Source: Parashewanella spongiae (GTDB taxonomy: Bacteria > Pseudomonadota > Gammaproteobacteria > Enterobacterales > Shewanellaceae). Taken from it: a DNA stretch of 64,000 bases. The position numbers and the translations under genes are program-made. Below are positions 1-12,600 of the stretch, piece by piece (within the stretch, counting starts at the first letter, position 1; the number at the start of each line of letters is the position of its first letter). The notes under the pieces are model-generated. The model did no database searches. It was not told the DNA's origin and saw nothing but the letters and a program-made list of their open reading frames with translations. The stretch spans positions 2,852,001 to 2,916,000 of the forward strand of contig NZ_CP037952.1 of the NCBI RefSeq assembly GCF_004358345.1, in the 5' to 3' direction.

Positions 1-1133
<1,133 letters not shown>

Positions 1134-1147
1134 TCAATTCTTATTTA

Positions 1148-1522
1148 TTAAACGCGAGAAATAACAAGCTGCTGAGCAAGGTAAACCATAAATAAACAAA
1201 GGCATACGTTCAGCAACACATTCAAAAATGCTTGTAACCAATCTCCTTCTTGCATCAGTAAGAAGGTTTCATTTGAAAAAGTGGAAAAAGTTGTCAGCGC
1301 ACCCAGCATTCCAACACCAAAAAAGGCTTTGTAGTCTGGCGGTACATGTGAAACTTCACCAAGAGTAAAAATTAATCCCATTAAAAACGAACCGATTACA
1401 TTAACTAACAGTGTACCAAAAGGAAAACCGGTTCCAAACACTTGAATCATAAATATTGAGATCAAATATCGTAAAGTGGCACCGATTGCACCGCCCACAG
1501 CAACAAAGAGCACGTTAATCAT
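1148..1522 (-). CDS. crcB: CrcB/Fluc fluoride channel
   Basis: Small inner-membrane fluoride exporter that works as a dual-topology dimer. It is about 124 residues with four hydrophobic segments. Family motifs visible are [10 protein letters not shown] near the N-terminus, [11 protein letters not shown] in the second span and [12 protein letters not shown] in the third, the last carrying the phenylalanines and the central Na+/fluoride-path residues of Fluc channels. I chose the ATG at 1522 (MINVLF) over an in-frame upstream start at 1537, because family members begin about here. With this start it overlaps the end of rarA by 8 bp, which indicates translational coupling. One copy is present; many bacteria carry either one dual-topology gene or a tandem pair. 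Confidence 0.93.
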   Translation of the reverse strand: MINVLFVAVGGAIGATLRYLISIFMIQVFGTGFPFGTLLVNVIGSFLMGLIFTLGEVSHVPPDYKAFFGVGMLGALTTFSTFSNETFLLMQEGDWLQAFLNVLLNVCLCLFMVYLAQQLVISRV

Positions 1523-2846
1523 AACGTTTTCTCTCACTTATAAGGTCAAGTTCTGATAATTGCTCTAATTTTGATTGGATTCGTTTTTCAAAACCATGAC
1601 TTGTAGGGTGATAAAGTTTTACATCCTTAAACTCTTCTGGGAAATAATTCTCACCTGCTGCATAGCTATTTGGCTCATCATGAGCGTAACGATACTCAGC
1701 ACCATAACCTATATCTTTCATCAAGTTGGTAGGTGCATTTCGAAGATGAATTGGTACTGGCTTGTCTCCACCATCTCTTGCTAATGCTCTGGCCGCTTTA
1801 AAAGCGGTATAAACGGCATTACTTTTTGGTGCGCTGGCTAAATACAAAACAGCTTGCGCGATAGCCCGCTCCCCTTCACTTGGGCCAACACGATGAAAAC
1901 AGTCCCATGCATTAAGAGCAACTGTCATTGCATTTGGATCGGCGTTGCCTATATCTTCAGAAGCAATAGCAAGAAGCCTACGGGCAACGTATAAGGGATC
2001 ACCGCCACCTTCTAATATTCTACAAAACCAATACAAAGCTGCATCTGGGGCTGAACCTCTGATTGACTTGTGCACAGCAGAGATTAAATCGTAAAATTGG
2101 TCGCCCTTTTTATCGTAATTTGCAACTTTATGCCCTGCTACTTCGTTAAGCAACTGAGATGTCAGCTCAGCGCCATCACTCACCATGTCCGCCATGAGTT
2201 CGAGTAAATTTAGCGCTCTGCGACCGTCACCATCGCTCACATGTGCTAATTTTTTTAGTGTATCAGTTGAGAGTATTAACTTTCTTTGACCTAGCCCTTT
2301 TTCGTTATCTTCATTAGCTTGTCGTACAAGTAACAATACTTCATCATCAGTAAGTTTTTTAATTAAATAAACTCTCGCTCTTGATAACAAGGCTTTATTA
2401 ATTTCAAATGAAGGATTCTCGGTGGTTGCACCAATAAAAATAACGGTTCCATTTTCGATGTAAGGTAAAAAAGCATCTTGTTGGCTTTTGTTAAATCTAT
2501 GAACTTCATCGACAAATAGTAGTGTTTGTTGACCACGGGACTGAGCAATAGATTGCGCCTGTTCGATAGCAGCACGAATATCTTTAACACCCGCAGAAAC
2601 GGCTGAAATACGTTCAACATGTGCATTGGTATAATGAGCTATCAACTCTGCTAAGGTCGTTTTTCCTGTGCCTGGCGGCCCCCAAAAAAGCATAGAATGA
2701 GCTTTACCATTTTCTAGCGCTTTACGTAGAGGCTTATCCACTCCCAAAATGTGCTCTTGACCAATATATTGCTCAATACTTTCAGGTCGCATTCTCGCTG
2801 CAAGAGGCCTAAAATCTGGAGAAAAGTCTAATGACAAACTACTCAC
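1515..2846 (-). CDS. rarA: Replication-associated recombination protein A (MgsA/RarA)
   Basis: AAA+ ATPase of the clamp-loader/RuvB type that acts at stalled replication forks. At 443 residues it has the usual length. The Walker A motif GPPGTGKT is at about residues 56-63 and the Walker B-type DEVHRFN at about 113-119; [10 protein letters not shown] (sensor 1 region) and SRARVY follow. The C-terminal half carries the RarA tetramerisation region ([19 protein letters not shown] and a terminal YHP motif). The start is GTG at 2846, which gives the typical N-terminus with [10 protein letters not shown]. It lies 9 bp after lolA and overlaps crcB by 8 bp, in the lolA-rarA-crcB-serS order common in gammaproteobacteria. 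Confidence 0.95.
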   Translation of the reverse strand: MSSLSLDFSPDFRPLAARMRPESIEQYIGQEHILGVDKPLRKALENGKAHSMLFWGPPGTGKTTLAELIAHYTNAHVERISAVSAGVKDIRAAIEQAQSIAQSRGQQTLLFVDEVHRFNKSQQDAFLPYIENGTVIFIGATTENPSFEINKALLSRARVYLIKKLTDDEVLLLVRQANEDNEKGLGQRKLILSTDTLKKLAHVSDGDGRRALNLLELMADMVSDGAELTSQLLNEVAGHKVANYDKKGDQFYDLISAVHKSIRGSAPDAALYWFCRILEGGGDPLYVARRLLAIASEDIGNADPNAMTVALNAWDCFHRVGPSEGERAIAQAVLYLASAPKSNAVYTAFKAARALARDGGDKPVPIHLRNAPTNLMKDIGYGAEYRYAHDEPNSYAAGENYFPEEFKDVKLYHPTSHGFEKRIQSKLEQLSELDLISERKRYD

Positions 2847-2855
2847 TACTTGTGC

Positions 2856-3509
2856 CTACTGGATCTTTTTTGCACGTTGATCATCAACATCAACATTATC
2901 TGGAATAACAAAGTTAAAAATTGACCTTTCTTCTTCATTAAGATTACGTTGCTCAGTTAAATCAAAAGTGCTGATGTTGCCTTGAGAATCAAATATAGCG
3001 AACTTATTTAATCGGTTATGATTAAAACATGCATCCACTTTCACGACTGTCGAGTCTGAGAATTTTGGTGTAATTGAATAGCAGCTATCATCTTTTGGAG
3101 AACCTTTAGTAACTTCAGTTTTAGTGACCCTATAGTTAGACCATGTAGCCTCATCTCTATGGATCAATAATGTCATAGGAGATGTAGAAACGGCTTGCTC
3201 TAAATCTAGAATAGTGACTTCCTCAGCAAAAGGGTTATATAGCCAAACACTCTTTTCATTGGCAATGATCAGTGACTCATCAGGCTCAGTTAAATGCCAA
3301 TATAGTTGATTAGGATAAGCTAAAGAAAAAATTCCTGAACCTTGTTGAATATTTTTATTATTAACATCCACTACATTTTGTGTGAATTTTGAATGAAGTG
3401 TTTTAACTTGATTAAGCTGCTGTTTTAATTCGTCCTTAGCGTCAGCATGAACTTGAGAAGAAAACACCACAAGTGATGTAAAAAAAAACTGACCTATAAT
3501 TTTTTTCAT
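2856..3509 (-). CDS. lolA: Outer-membrane lipoprotein carrier protein LolA
   Basis: Periplasmic chaperone that accepts lipoproteins from LolCDE and passes them to LolB. It is 217 residues with a clear Sec signal peptide (MKKIIGQFFFTSLVVFSSQV, cleavage after HA at about residue 22). The mature part starts with a helix (DELKQQLNQVKTLHSKF) followed by the beta-rich hydrophobic-cavity fold; the stretches GSGIFSLAYPNQLYWHL and DESLIIANEKSVWLYNPF are typical of LolA. ATG start at 3509, 8 bp downstream of ftsK and 9 bp upstream of rarA, so it is part of the same operon. The partner relevant to this window is BamC, itself a lipoprotein cargo. Confidence 0.94.
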   Translation of the reverse strand: MKKIIGQFFFTSLVVFSSQVHADAKDELKQQLNQVKTLHSKFTQNVVDVNNKNIQQGSGIFSLAYPNQLYWHLTEPDESLIIANEKSVWLYNPFAEEVTILDLEQAVSTSPMTLLIHRDEATWSNYRVTKTEVTKGSPKDDSCYSITPKFSDSTVVKVDACFNHNRLNKFAIFDSQGNISTFDLTEQRNLNEEERSIFNFVIPDNVDVDDQRAKKIQ

Positions 3510-3517
3510 TTTGTACC

Positions 3518-5959
3518 CTAATAATCATTTTTCGGAGGTGGTGGAGCTAAAACTTCACGATTGCCATTGTTACCAGGTGAACTTACCACGCCTTGTGTTT
3601 CCATAGATTCAATAATTCTTGCCGCACGGTTATAGCCTATTTTAAACTTTCGCTGAACACTAGAAATAGAGCCACGTCTAGTCTCTGTGACAAATGCAAC
3701 CGCCTCATCATAAAGCGCATCAATGTCTTCTTCTGATTCAGAGCTTTCACCAGGTAAAAGTACTTCGCCACCTTCGCTTGATCCATTCAAAATGTCATCA
3801 ATATATTGAGGTTTTCCACGGGCTTTCCAATCACCGACAACTTTATGTACTTCATGATCATCAATAAATGCACCATGTACACGAATGGGAACCGATGTGC
3901 CTGGTGGCAGATACAGCATATCACCCATTCCAAGCAGTGTTTCAGCGCCTTGCTGATCAAGAATTGTACGAGAGTCAATTCGAGACGACACTTGAAACGC
4001 AATACGCGTTGGAACATTAGCTTTAATGAGACCTGTTATCACATCTACAGATGGTCGCTGTGTCGCAAGAATAAGGTGTATACCAGCGGCACGGGCTTTT
4101 TGTGCGATTCTAGCAATAAGTTCTTCAACTTTTTTCCCAACAATCATTATCATGTCCGCAAATTCATCGACGATAACAACAATAGAAGGTAGTTTTTCTA
4201 AATCTGGAGCGTATTCTTCAAGCCCATCGTTTGGCTTCCAAAGCGGATCTTTTATTGGCTCTCCTTGCTCTTTCGCCAATGCTATTTTGCTGTTATAACC
4301 TTTTAAATTTCTCACGCCTAACGCTGACATTAGCTTGTATCGACGCTCCATTTCCCCCACACACCACCGTAGTGCGTTAGCGGCTTCTTTCATGTCGGTA
4401 ACTACATCACATAATAAGTGTGGAATTCCTTCATAAACTGAGAGTTCGAGCATTTTTGGGTCAATCATGATGAAACGAACATCATCGGGAGATGATTTAT
4501 ACAACAAGCTGGTGATCATTACGTTCACACCAACAGACTTACCAGAGCCCGTAGTACCAGCGACAAGTAAATGTGGCATTTTCCCTAAATCAACAACAAC
4601 GGGTACTCCTGAAATGTCTTGTCCAAGAACCATCGATAAGTTTGATGCACTGTCCTCAAATATTTCACTGTCTAAAACGTCACGCATAAATACGGTTTCA
4701 CGGAATTTATTTGGAAGTTCAATACCTACATAAGGTTTGCCTGGAATAACTTCAACAACTCGTACACTTTCAGATAACAAGGAACGTGCTAAATCTTTCG
4801 ATAAATTGGTAATTTTAGATGCTTTGATCCCTGGAGCTAACTCAAGCTCAAAACGTGTTATCACAGGTCCCGGAGAAACACTGACAACTTTGGCCGTGAT
4901 ATTAAAATCGGCAAGTTTGATTTCAACTAAACGTGCGACTTGATCCAATTCTTCTTGGCTAATTGGATTTTTCTTTCGATTAGGCACGTCAAGCAAGGTT
5001 ATACTTGGTAAAGGCGGCATGTCTTTTCTTGAAATGATTTCTTCTTGCCCAGGCAAAACAATAATGCCATCTACAACTTGGGCTTTATCACTTTTAGGGA
5101 CAAGTTCAGTTTTAGTTTTTTCTAAAACTTCATCATTTCCTTCAACTAGGGCTGTAAAACTATCACCTAATTCATCTAATACTTCTTCAGAGTGATTATT
5201 ACCAAAAGGAGTATCTAAGTTTGGTTCTATTTTTTGTTCTGTATAAAATTCTTCTTGCGTCGAACTTTCAGAATTTTCTCGGCGTTGACGGACTTTAGCC
5301 ACGATAGACATAAATCCATTGGCATCTTCTGATTGTTCCCTTCGTTTAAATTTTGATGGCAGGCTATACAAAAATTTGCTGAATGTAATCGTTCCGTGTC
5401 CAATACTATCAACAATTGTAATAATACTGATGCCTGTAAAAAGCGTAAAACCAGCGATTAAAAAACATAACAGAAGCAATGTTGAACCTAGGTGACTAAA
5501 ATAACTCACCATTATATGACCTATTACATTCCCTGCGAGCCCGCCTGCAGAAAATTGGTATACGTCCTCAGCATTCATGCTGGAGAGAGCGCCGATGCTT
5601 AATAACGCTAAAAAGAAACCAATTAAACGCAAAGCTACTGTAAAATAATCAATCTCGATGAGCCGATAAGCTCTTTTGAAAAGCAACCAGCCGAAAGCTG
5701 CAATCATCATCGGAATAAAAAAAGCGACATAGCCAAAAAAATAAAGTAAAACATCGGCAACCCATGCGCCGACAGTTCCACCTAAATTATCCACTTTTCC
5801 TTGATAACTTGATTGGCTCCAGCCTGAATCCATTGGGCTATAACTTGCTAAAGCAATTAAGACAAATGTTGCTATCATGCAACATAGAATCAAACTTCCC
5901 TCAAGTAACCTTTGTACGCCAGTTAGCTTTGAGACATCTTTTCCCTGAGACAAATTCAC
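3518..5959 (-). CDS. ftsK: DNA translocase FtsK
   Basis: Septal DNA pump that clears and aligns the chromosome terminus for XerCD at dif. It is 813 residues: four to five N-terminal membrane spans (to about residue 190), an unusually short acidic linker (about 210-330) compared with ~600 residues in E. coli, then the alpha/beta motor with Walker [13 protein letters not shown] and Walker [12 protein letters not shown]. The C-terminal winged-helix gamma domain, which reads KOPS sites, spans about residues 740-800 ([19 protein letters not shown]). The best start is GTG at 5959. It heads the ftsK-lolA-rarA-crcB-serS gene series; lrp lies upstream in the same orientation behind its own terminator. 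Confidence 0.96.
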   Translation of the reverse strand: MNLSQGKDVSKLTGVQRLLEGSLILCCMIATFVLIALASYSPMDSGWSQSSYQGKVDNLGGTVGAWVADVLLYFFGYVAFFIPMMIAAFGWLLFKRAYRLIEIDYFTVALRLIGFFLALLSIGALSSMNAEDVYQFSAGGLAGNVIGHIMVSYFSHLGSTLLLLCFLIAGFTLFTGISIITIVDSIGHGTITFSKFLYSLPSKFKRREQSEDANGFMSIVAKVRQRRENSESSTQEEFYTEQKIEPNLDTPFGNNHSEEVLDELGDSFTALVEGNDEVLEKTKTELVPKSDKAQVVDGIIVLPGQEEIISRKDMPPLPSITLLDVPNRKKNPISQEELDQVARLVEIKLADFNITAKVVSVSPGPVITRFELELAPGIKASKITNLSKDLARSLLSESVRVVEVIPGKPYVGIELPNKFRETVFMRDVLDSEIFEDSASNLSMVLGQDISGVPVVVDLGKMPHLLVAGTTGSGKSVGVNVMITSLLYKSSPDDVRFIMIDPKMLELSVYEGIPHLLCDVVTDMKEAANALRWCVGEMERRYKLMSALGVRNLKGYNSKIALAKEQGEPIKDPLWKPNDGLEEYAPDLEKLPSIVVIVDEFADMIMIVGKKVEELIARIAQKARAAGIHLILATQRPSVDVITGLIKANVPTRIAFQVSSRIDSRTILDQQGAETLLGMGDMLYLPPGTSVPIRVHGAFIDDHEVHKVVGDWKARGKPQYIDDILNGSSEGGEVLLPGESSESEEDIDALYDEAVAFVTETRRGSISSVQRKFKIGYNRAARIIESMETQGVVSSPGNNGNREVLAPPPPKNDY

Positions 5960-6071
5960 GCGCCTTTAATCGTTTGTAATAAAAAGAAGCTTAAAAATAT
6001 AAGCAATAACATAATAATTATCTTTAAAGATACCAGAATCCAGCTTTTTGTGCAGTCATCAGATTGCTTTA

Positions 6072-6101
6072 GTTAAAAAATAAGGGAGCCAAAGCTCCCT
6101 T
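6072..6101 (-). terminator. Rho-independent terminator of lrp
   Basis: Inverted repeat AAGGGAGC (6082-6089) and GCTCCCTT (6094-6101) with a 4-nt loop. On the minus strand it is followed by a T-rich run complementary to the A-run at 6075-6080. It sits just after the lrp stop codon. Confidence 0.85.
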
Positions 6102-6122
6102 TCATCTTTTAGAAATTAATAA

Positions 6123-6623
6123 TTAATCAATAGTTGGATCAATTGCAATTCTATTTGTTTGTTTTACTTCTTCCATTACAACATAAGTTCTTGTATCTGA
6201 TATAGAAGGCAACTTTAGTAAAGTTTCACCAAGTAACTTTCTATAGGCAGACATATCAGGAACTCTTGTTTTAAGTAGATAATCGAAATCTCCTGAAACT
6301 AAATGACACTCTTGAATTTCATCTAACACTTGTACCGCTTTGTTAAAATTATCAAAAACATCTGGAGTATCTCTTGTAAGGGTAATTTCAATAAAAACGA
6401 GTAGAGAGGCACCAAGATAATGTGGATTTACTAAAGCAACATATCCATTAATGTAACCTTGTTTTTCTAATCGTTTTACTCGTTCCAAACAGGGAGTAGG
6501 ACTTAAGCCAACACGTTTTGATAATTCAACATTAGAAATGCGACCATCGGTTTGTAATTCGTTAAGAATATTGCGATCTATACGATCCAAGTCTTTTATA
6601 GGACTTTTTTTATTATGTGACAT
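6123..6623 (-). CDS. lrp: Leucine-responsive regulatory protein Lrp
   Basis: Feast/famine global regulator of amino-acid metabolism. It is 166 residues, nearly the E. coli length. The N-terminal helix-turn-helix (about residues 12-60) contains DRIDRNILNELQTDGRIS and VGLSPTPCLERVKRLE; the C-terminal RAM ligand-sensing domain begins at about residue 75 (VFIEITL) and includes ECHLVSGDFDYLLK. It is divergent from ald, and in many bacteria an Lrp-type regulator beside ald controls it. With ilvGMEDA, ilvC and alaA nearby, several likely Lrp-regulon genes are in this window, though control of each is inferred. Confidence 0.95.
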   Translation of the reverse strand: MSHNKKSPIKDLDRIDRNILNELQTDGRISNVELSKRVGLSPTPCLERVKRLEKQGYINGYVALVNPHYLGASLLVFIEITLTRDTPDVFDNFNKAVQVLDEIQECHLVSGDFDYLLKTRVPDMSAYRKLLGETLLKLPSISDTRTYVVMEEVKQTNRIAIDPTID

Positions 6624-6802
6624 ATATTAAACCAGCTTCCCCTACGTGAAAGGTGTTTTATGCTGCTAAAGGGGAAATTTTAGTAACATAAACTACAACG
6701 AGAATACTATACTAAATATCCCTGAAAGAAGCACGTCAGGGTTGACTAAAATAACAACATTTCCCAAAAAAAATGGGAATTTATGCAATTCGAGGCTCAA
6801 AA
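6624..6802. promoter_or_regulatory. Divergent lrp/ald control region
   Basis: This 179-bp AT-rich spacer between the divergent lrp and ald genes must hold both promoters. It contains an imperfect palindrome CTAAA-N8-TTTAG at about 6666-6683 and an inverted repeat TTCCCA/TGGGAA around the A-tract at 6760-6780. Either could be an Lrp-type site, but neither matches a consensus strongly enough to name it. A TTGACT at 6742 could be a -35 element, without a convincing -10. Confidence 0.4.
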
Positions 6803-7915
6803 ATGATTATTGGTGTTCCAAAAGAAATCAAAAACCATGAATACCGTGTGGGTATGGTACCATCTAGTGTTCATGAGTTAACTTTGAAAGGACATGATGT
6901 ATTTGTACAGTCTACGGCTGGAGACGGAATCGGCTTTACAGATCAAGACTATATGAATGCTGGTGCTGAGATTTTACACTCTGCTGAAGAGGTCTTTGCA
7001 AAAGCTGAGATGATCGTAAAGGTAAAGGAACCTTTAGCAGTTGAACGTGCTATGTTGCGTCAAGATCAGATACTTTTCACCTATTTACACCTTGCTCCTG
7101 ATCTTCCTCAAACTGAGGATTTAGTCAAAAGTGGATCTGTATGTATCGCATACGAAACTGTGACGGATGATCGTGGTGGTTTACCATTACTCGCTCCTAT
7201 GTCTGAAGTTGCTGGCCGCATGTCAATTCAAGCTGGAGCTATGGCTTTAGAAAAATCTGCTGGTGGCCGCGGAATATTACTTGGCGGTGTTCCAGGTGTT
7301 GAGCCTGCAAAGGTTGTTATTATTGGTGGAGGCATGGTTGGTGTTAATGCTGCTCAAATGGCAATAGGGCTAGGTGCTGAAGTAATTATATTAGATCGCA
7401 ACATTGATGCACTGCGCCGCATTAATGTTCAGTTCGGTTCTCGTGTTCAAGCGGTCTATTCGACTGCTGACTCTATCGAGCGTCATGTCTTAGATGCTGA
7501 CTTGGTAATTGGCGGAGTGTTAATCCCAGGAGCAGCCGCTCCAAAACTCATTACACGCAGCTTAGTGAGTCGTATGAAACAAGGCAGTGCTATTGTTGAT
7601 GTCGCAATTGACCAAGGTGGTTGTGCTGAAACGGCAAAAGCCACTACTCACCAAGATCCAACCTATATCGTAGATGGCGTTGTGCATTATTGTGTAGCAA
7701 ATATGCCTGGTGCTGTTGCTCGTACATCTACATTCGCCTTGAATAATGCAACACTTCCATACATTATCAAGCTCGCTAACCTTGGTTACAAAGAAGCATT
7801 AAAATCAGATAAGCATTTAATGAATGGTCTTAATGTCATGCACGGCAAAGTAACAATAAAAGAAGTTGCTGAAGCTCATGGCTATGAATACGTACCTGCA
7901 GAAAGCATGATCTAA
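6803..7915 (+). CDS. ald: Alanine dehydrogenase
   Basis: NAD-dependent enzyme that interconverts L-alanine with pyruvate and ammonia. It is 370 residues from the ATG at 6803, chosen over an in-frame ATG ten codons upstream because GAGG lies 7 bp before it and family members begin MIIGVPKEIK. The N-terminal domain holds the substrate-binding segment NHEYRVGMVPSS and the lysine at VKVKEPL; the catalytic histidine lies in TYLHLAPD. The Rossmann NAD-binding loop is VIIGGGMVGVNAAQMA at about residues 170-185. It is divergent from lrp, followed by a strong terminator, and probably monocistronic. Confidence 0.96.
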   Translation: MIIGVPKEIKNHEYRVGMVPSSVHELTLKGHDVFVQSTAGDGIGFTDQDYMNAGAEILHSAEEVFAKAEMIVKVKEPLAVERAMLRQDQILFTYLHLAPDLPQTEDLVKSGSVCIAYETVTDDRGGLPLLAPMSEVAGRMSIQAGAMALEKSAGGRGILLGGVPGVEPAKVVIIGGGMVGVNAAQMAIGLGAEVIILDRNIDALRRINVQFGSRVQAVYSTADSIERHVLDADLVIGGVLIPGAAAPKLITRSLVSRMKQGSAIVDVAIDQGGCAETAKATTHQDPTYIVDGVVHYCVANMPGAVARTSTFALNNATLPYIIKLANLGYKEALKSDKHLMNGLNVMHGKVTIKEVAEAHGYEYVPAESMI

Positions 7916-7940
7916 ATATTCATTTATATTGTTAATAAGT

Positions 7941-7968
7941 GAAAAAGAGAGCTAAGGCTCTCTTTTTC
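7941..7968 (+). terminator. Rho-independent terminator of ald
   Basis: Perfect 12-bp stem GAAAAAGAGAGC / GCTCTCTTTTTC with a TAAG loop and a T-run on the 3' arm, 25 bp after the ald stop. The A/T arms mean it could work in both directions. Confidence 0.88.
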
Positions 7969-8038
7969 TATTAGAGCAATCGCTATTTTACACTTTACCC
8001 CTCTAAATAAATTCCATACAATCGCTTCAATTTGCTAA

Positions 8039-9007
<969 letters not shown>

Positions 9008-9023
9008 CCCAAACACAACTAGT

Positions 9024-9053
9024 AAAAAAGCGACTTTAAAAAGTCGCTTTTTT
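9024..9053 (+). terminator. Rho-independent terminator of trxB
   Basis: 13-bp stem AAAAAAGCGACTT / AAGTCGCTTTTTT with a 4-nt loop, 16 bp after the trxB stop codon. Confidence 0.9.
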
Positions 9054-9092
9054 ATGATTGAGTTAAGCTAATACCATAAGTAGTGGGCTAAT

Positions 9093-9281
9093 TTAGTGGT
9101 AGGCATGAATATCAATCCCAAATTCTACTCGATTGATTAACAAATCTATTACCGTATCGTGCATACTTTCTAACTTAGAAAAACAAATCGTTCTATTAAA
9201 TACCATGTCAATGGCTGTTTCTTTTACTCCATCTTCCCAAGCACGCTTAACATAATGAAGTAGAAATGTTTTTTCGGGCAC
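9093..9281 (-). CDS. Small hypothetical ORF, possibly a gene remnant
   Basis: A 62-codon frame with a GTG start and an in-frame stop immediately upstream. I do not recognise the product. It is soluble-looking, has aromatic and charged residues (LLHYVKRAWEDGVKE) and no signal peptide or membrane span. It lies between the trxB terminator and a MITE, so it may be the surviving end of a gene cut by rearrangement. No good ribosome-binding site is visible. Treat as doubtful. Confidence 0.25.
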   Translation of the reverse strand: MPEKTFLLHYVKRAWEDGVKETAIDMVFNRTICFSKLESMHDTVIDLLINRVEFGIDIHAYH

Positions 9282-9299
9282 TCAGAGTTGGTACATAAA

Positions 9300-9494
9300 C
9301 CTAGAAACATTAGTTGACTGCGTTCTCAAGCGTAGAAAAAATGGCTGATAGCAAGCTATAACGCAGATAGCAGTCATTTTAGCAAGCTTGTGAGCGTAGA
9401 GCATTTCACTCATTGGATGAAAAACATGATAATAAAATCATCGTATTGCTCAAACAGTTACTCGTATACTCAGCGTTCAACTGATGTTTTTAGG
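9300..9494 (-). mobile_element. MITE-A, copy 1 (intron-free)
   Basis: A 195-bp non-coding element with imperfect terminal inverted repeats (CCTAGAAACATTAGTTGA at the left, the reverse complement of TCAACTGATGTTTTTAGG at the right). It is flanked by a perfect 5-bp target-site duplication ATAAA (9295-9299 and 9495-9499). It is the inverted, internally shorter relative of the elements at 32105-32337 and 47734-47956. It has no coding capacity, so it must be moved in trans. Unlike the other two copies it has no group II intron at its end, which makes it the in-window empty site. Confidence 0.88.
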
Positions 9495-9645
9495 ATAAAT
9501 TTCTTTGCTGCCCCTTTGGGCTTTTTCGTGCTTTTGATATTGAAGTACTTTGACAGTGAGGGCATTGAACATCTACAGAGTGACGCATGATATTCTCTAA
9601 AATAAATGAAACTAGAGTGCAACTATAATAGATCAATTCACTGCT

Positions 9646-12600
9646 TCAGCCCACTACCGACTCGCTCAATACTATCATTCCTGAGTTGAATTTATCCTCG
9701 ATAAACTCAAGTCCAAATTCATCTTTGAGAAAACTTATCATTCCATTTTTTAAAGTATTATAGCCATGGTATCCAGTTATGATCGATGTTATTTTGGGTT
9801 CATTGTTTTTTTTGTGGTAACAAAACAATAGTTTTGCGAAAGCTAATGGAACACCTCGAATATGTGTTCCATCCCCTGAATGTTCTTCGAAGATTTTATC
9901 CATATGCAAATCGATACAATGATTCATTAAGCCAACATTTTTTTTATATATTCCTTGTGTTACCCCTTTGTCAATCATGCTTGCGAAATTATCTTTTTCA
10001 AGTGGCGCAAGTTGAGCATGTATTTGTGAAAGAGTATTCATGTTACATTTATTCATTATTTTTTCTAAATACCATATTCCAGTGTCAAATCCCTTAGCCT
10101 TAATACATATTTTAATAAAGGCATTGTAAATGGCAACATCAGGCTTGATGCCCCACTGCTGCATTAAGCTGTCTGTAGCAGTATCGTCATCGCACAACAC
10201 CAATGATTTGGCTTCTGTAAAATGCTCCATTTCAGTGCAGGCCGTCAGTAAATTCAGGCAAGTGATTCGATTGGCTATTAATGGCAAATGAGGTGCCATC
10301 ACGGGCTTATCACCACACACCAGTTGCCAAGCACTATCAAACTGGCCCGTTTTAGCGCATACCGTGATAAAGGCATTGTAAATGGCAACGTTAGGCTCGA
10401 TGCCCCATTGTTGTATTAAGCTGGCTGTATCTGCATTGCCCAACACCAATGATTTGGCTTCAGCATAACGCTCCATTTCAGCGCAGGCCGTCAGCAAATT
10501 CATGCAAGTGATTTGATTAGCCTTTAATGGTAAATGAGGTGCCATCATGGGCTTATCACCACACACCAGTTGCCAAGCACTATCAAACTGGTCAGTTTTA
10601 GCGCATACCGTGATAAAAGCATTGTAAATGGCAACATCAGCCTTGATACCCCATTGTTGCATTAAGCTGGCTGTAGCTGTAACTGTATCACCCAACACTA
10701 ATGATTTGGCTTCTGCATAACGCCCCGCTTCAGCGCAGGCAGCCAGCAAATTCATACAGGTGATTTGATTGGTTTTTAATGGCAAATGAGGTGCCATCAT
10801 GGGCTTATCACCACACACCAGTTGCCAAGCACTATCAAACTGGTCAGTTTTAGCGCATACCGTGATAAAGGCGCTGTAAATGGCAACATTAGGCTTGATG
10901 TCCCATTGCTGCATTAAGCTAGTTATAGCTGTATTGCCATCGCCCAACACCAATAATTTGGCTTCTGCATAACGCCCCATTTCAGCGCAGGCAGCCAGCA
11001 AATTCAGGCAGGTTATTGAATCTGTCTTTAGTGGTAAATGAGGTGCCATCACGGGTTTATCACCACACACCAGTTGCCAAGCACTATCAAACTGGCCAGT
11101 TTTAGCGCATACCGTGATAAAGGTGCTGTAAATGGTAACATTCGGCTTGATGCCCCACTGCTGCATTAAGCTGGCTGTAGCTGTATCGCCCAAAACTAAT
11201 GATTTGGCTTCTGTATAACGCCCCGCTTCAGCGCAGGCCGTCAGCAAATTCGTGCAGGTGATTGAATCTGCCTTTAGTGGTAGATGAGGTGCCATCACAG
11301 GCTTATCACCACACACCAGTTGCCAAGCACTATCAAACTGATCAGTTTCAGTGCATACCGTGATAAAGGCATTGTAAATGGCAACATGGGGCTTGATGCC
11401 CCATTGTTGCATTAAACTGTTTGTAGCTGCATCGCCCAACACCAATGATTTGGCTTCTGCATAACGCCCCGCTTCAGCGCAGGCCGTCAGCAAATTCGTA
11501 CAGGTGATTGAATCTGCCTTTAGTGGTAAGTTAGGTGCCATCACGGGTTTATCACCACACACCAGTTGCCAAGCACTATCAAACTGGCCCGTTTTAGCGC
11601 ATACCTTGATAAAGACGCTGTAAATGGCAACGTTAGGCTTGATGCCCCACAGTTGCATTAAGCTAGCTGTATCACCATCGCCCAACACCAATGATTTCGC
11701 TTCTGTAAAACGCTCCATTTCTGCGCAGGCAGTCAGCAAATTCAGGCAGGTGATTTGATTGGCTTTAAATGGCAAATGAGGTGCCATCACAGGCTTATCA
11801 CCACAAACCAGTTGCCAAGCACTATCAAACTGGCCAGTTTTAGCGCATACCGTGATGAAGGTGCTGTAAATGGTAACATTCGGCTTGATGCCCCACTGCT
11901 GGACTAAGCTAGCTGTATCACCATCGCCCAACACCAATAATTTGGCTTCTGCATAACGCCCCGTTTCAGCGCAGGCCGTCAGCAAATTCGTGCAGGTGAT
12001 TGAATCTACCTTTAATGGTAGATGATGTGCCATCACGGGCTTATCACCACACACCAGTTGCCAAGCACTATCAAACTGGCCCGTTTTAGCGCATACCGTA
12101 ATAAAGGCATTGTAAATGGCAACATTAGGCTTGATGCCCCATTGCAGCATTAAGCTGGCTTCAGCTGCATTGCCTAGCACCAATTCTTTGGCATCTGAAA
12201 AATTTAGATTTAACTTAATTAATTTCAGTAATAGGATGCATGTTTTCGCTTCATAGGACGATTTAAATCGTGTTATGTCATTAAAAACGCCGTCGAAATT
12301 AGATGAACGGCTGTCAGAAAACTCAGCCGCTTTGTGTAACAATTTATGAATTAACCTTATGTCCCATGATGTTTCCATGACCTGTTTGTCGTTATTTAGG
12401 CTGTGAATGATTTCAATAAGCTGAGAAAGTTTAGTGCAACCACCAATTAATGCATTTAACTCAATACCCAGTTGATTTTTGCTTCTCTGTTTAAGTTTCC
12501 AAGAATGAATAAGCCCACTGGTTTGAGTAAAAAAAGAATTAGGGGAGGAAGATGGTTGCTGTATTTGCTTGGGATACTGAATGCTCGATTTTGGAGTAAT

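Noticed and set aside
6742-6770. Possible sigma-70 promoter for ald starting at TTGACT
   Set aside because: No acceptable -10 hexamer at 16-18 bp; kept only as part of the general control region.
10156-12141. Tandem repeats considered as a CRISPR-like or non-coding satellite array
   Set aside because: Units are ~248 bp, differ by in-frame codon changes only, and form one open frame of 1083 codons with clear PPR motifs.
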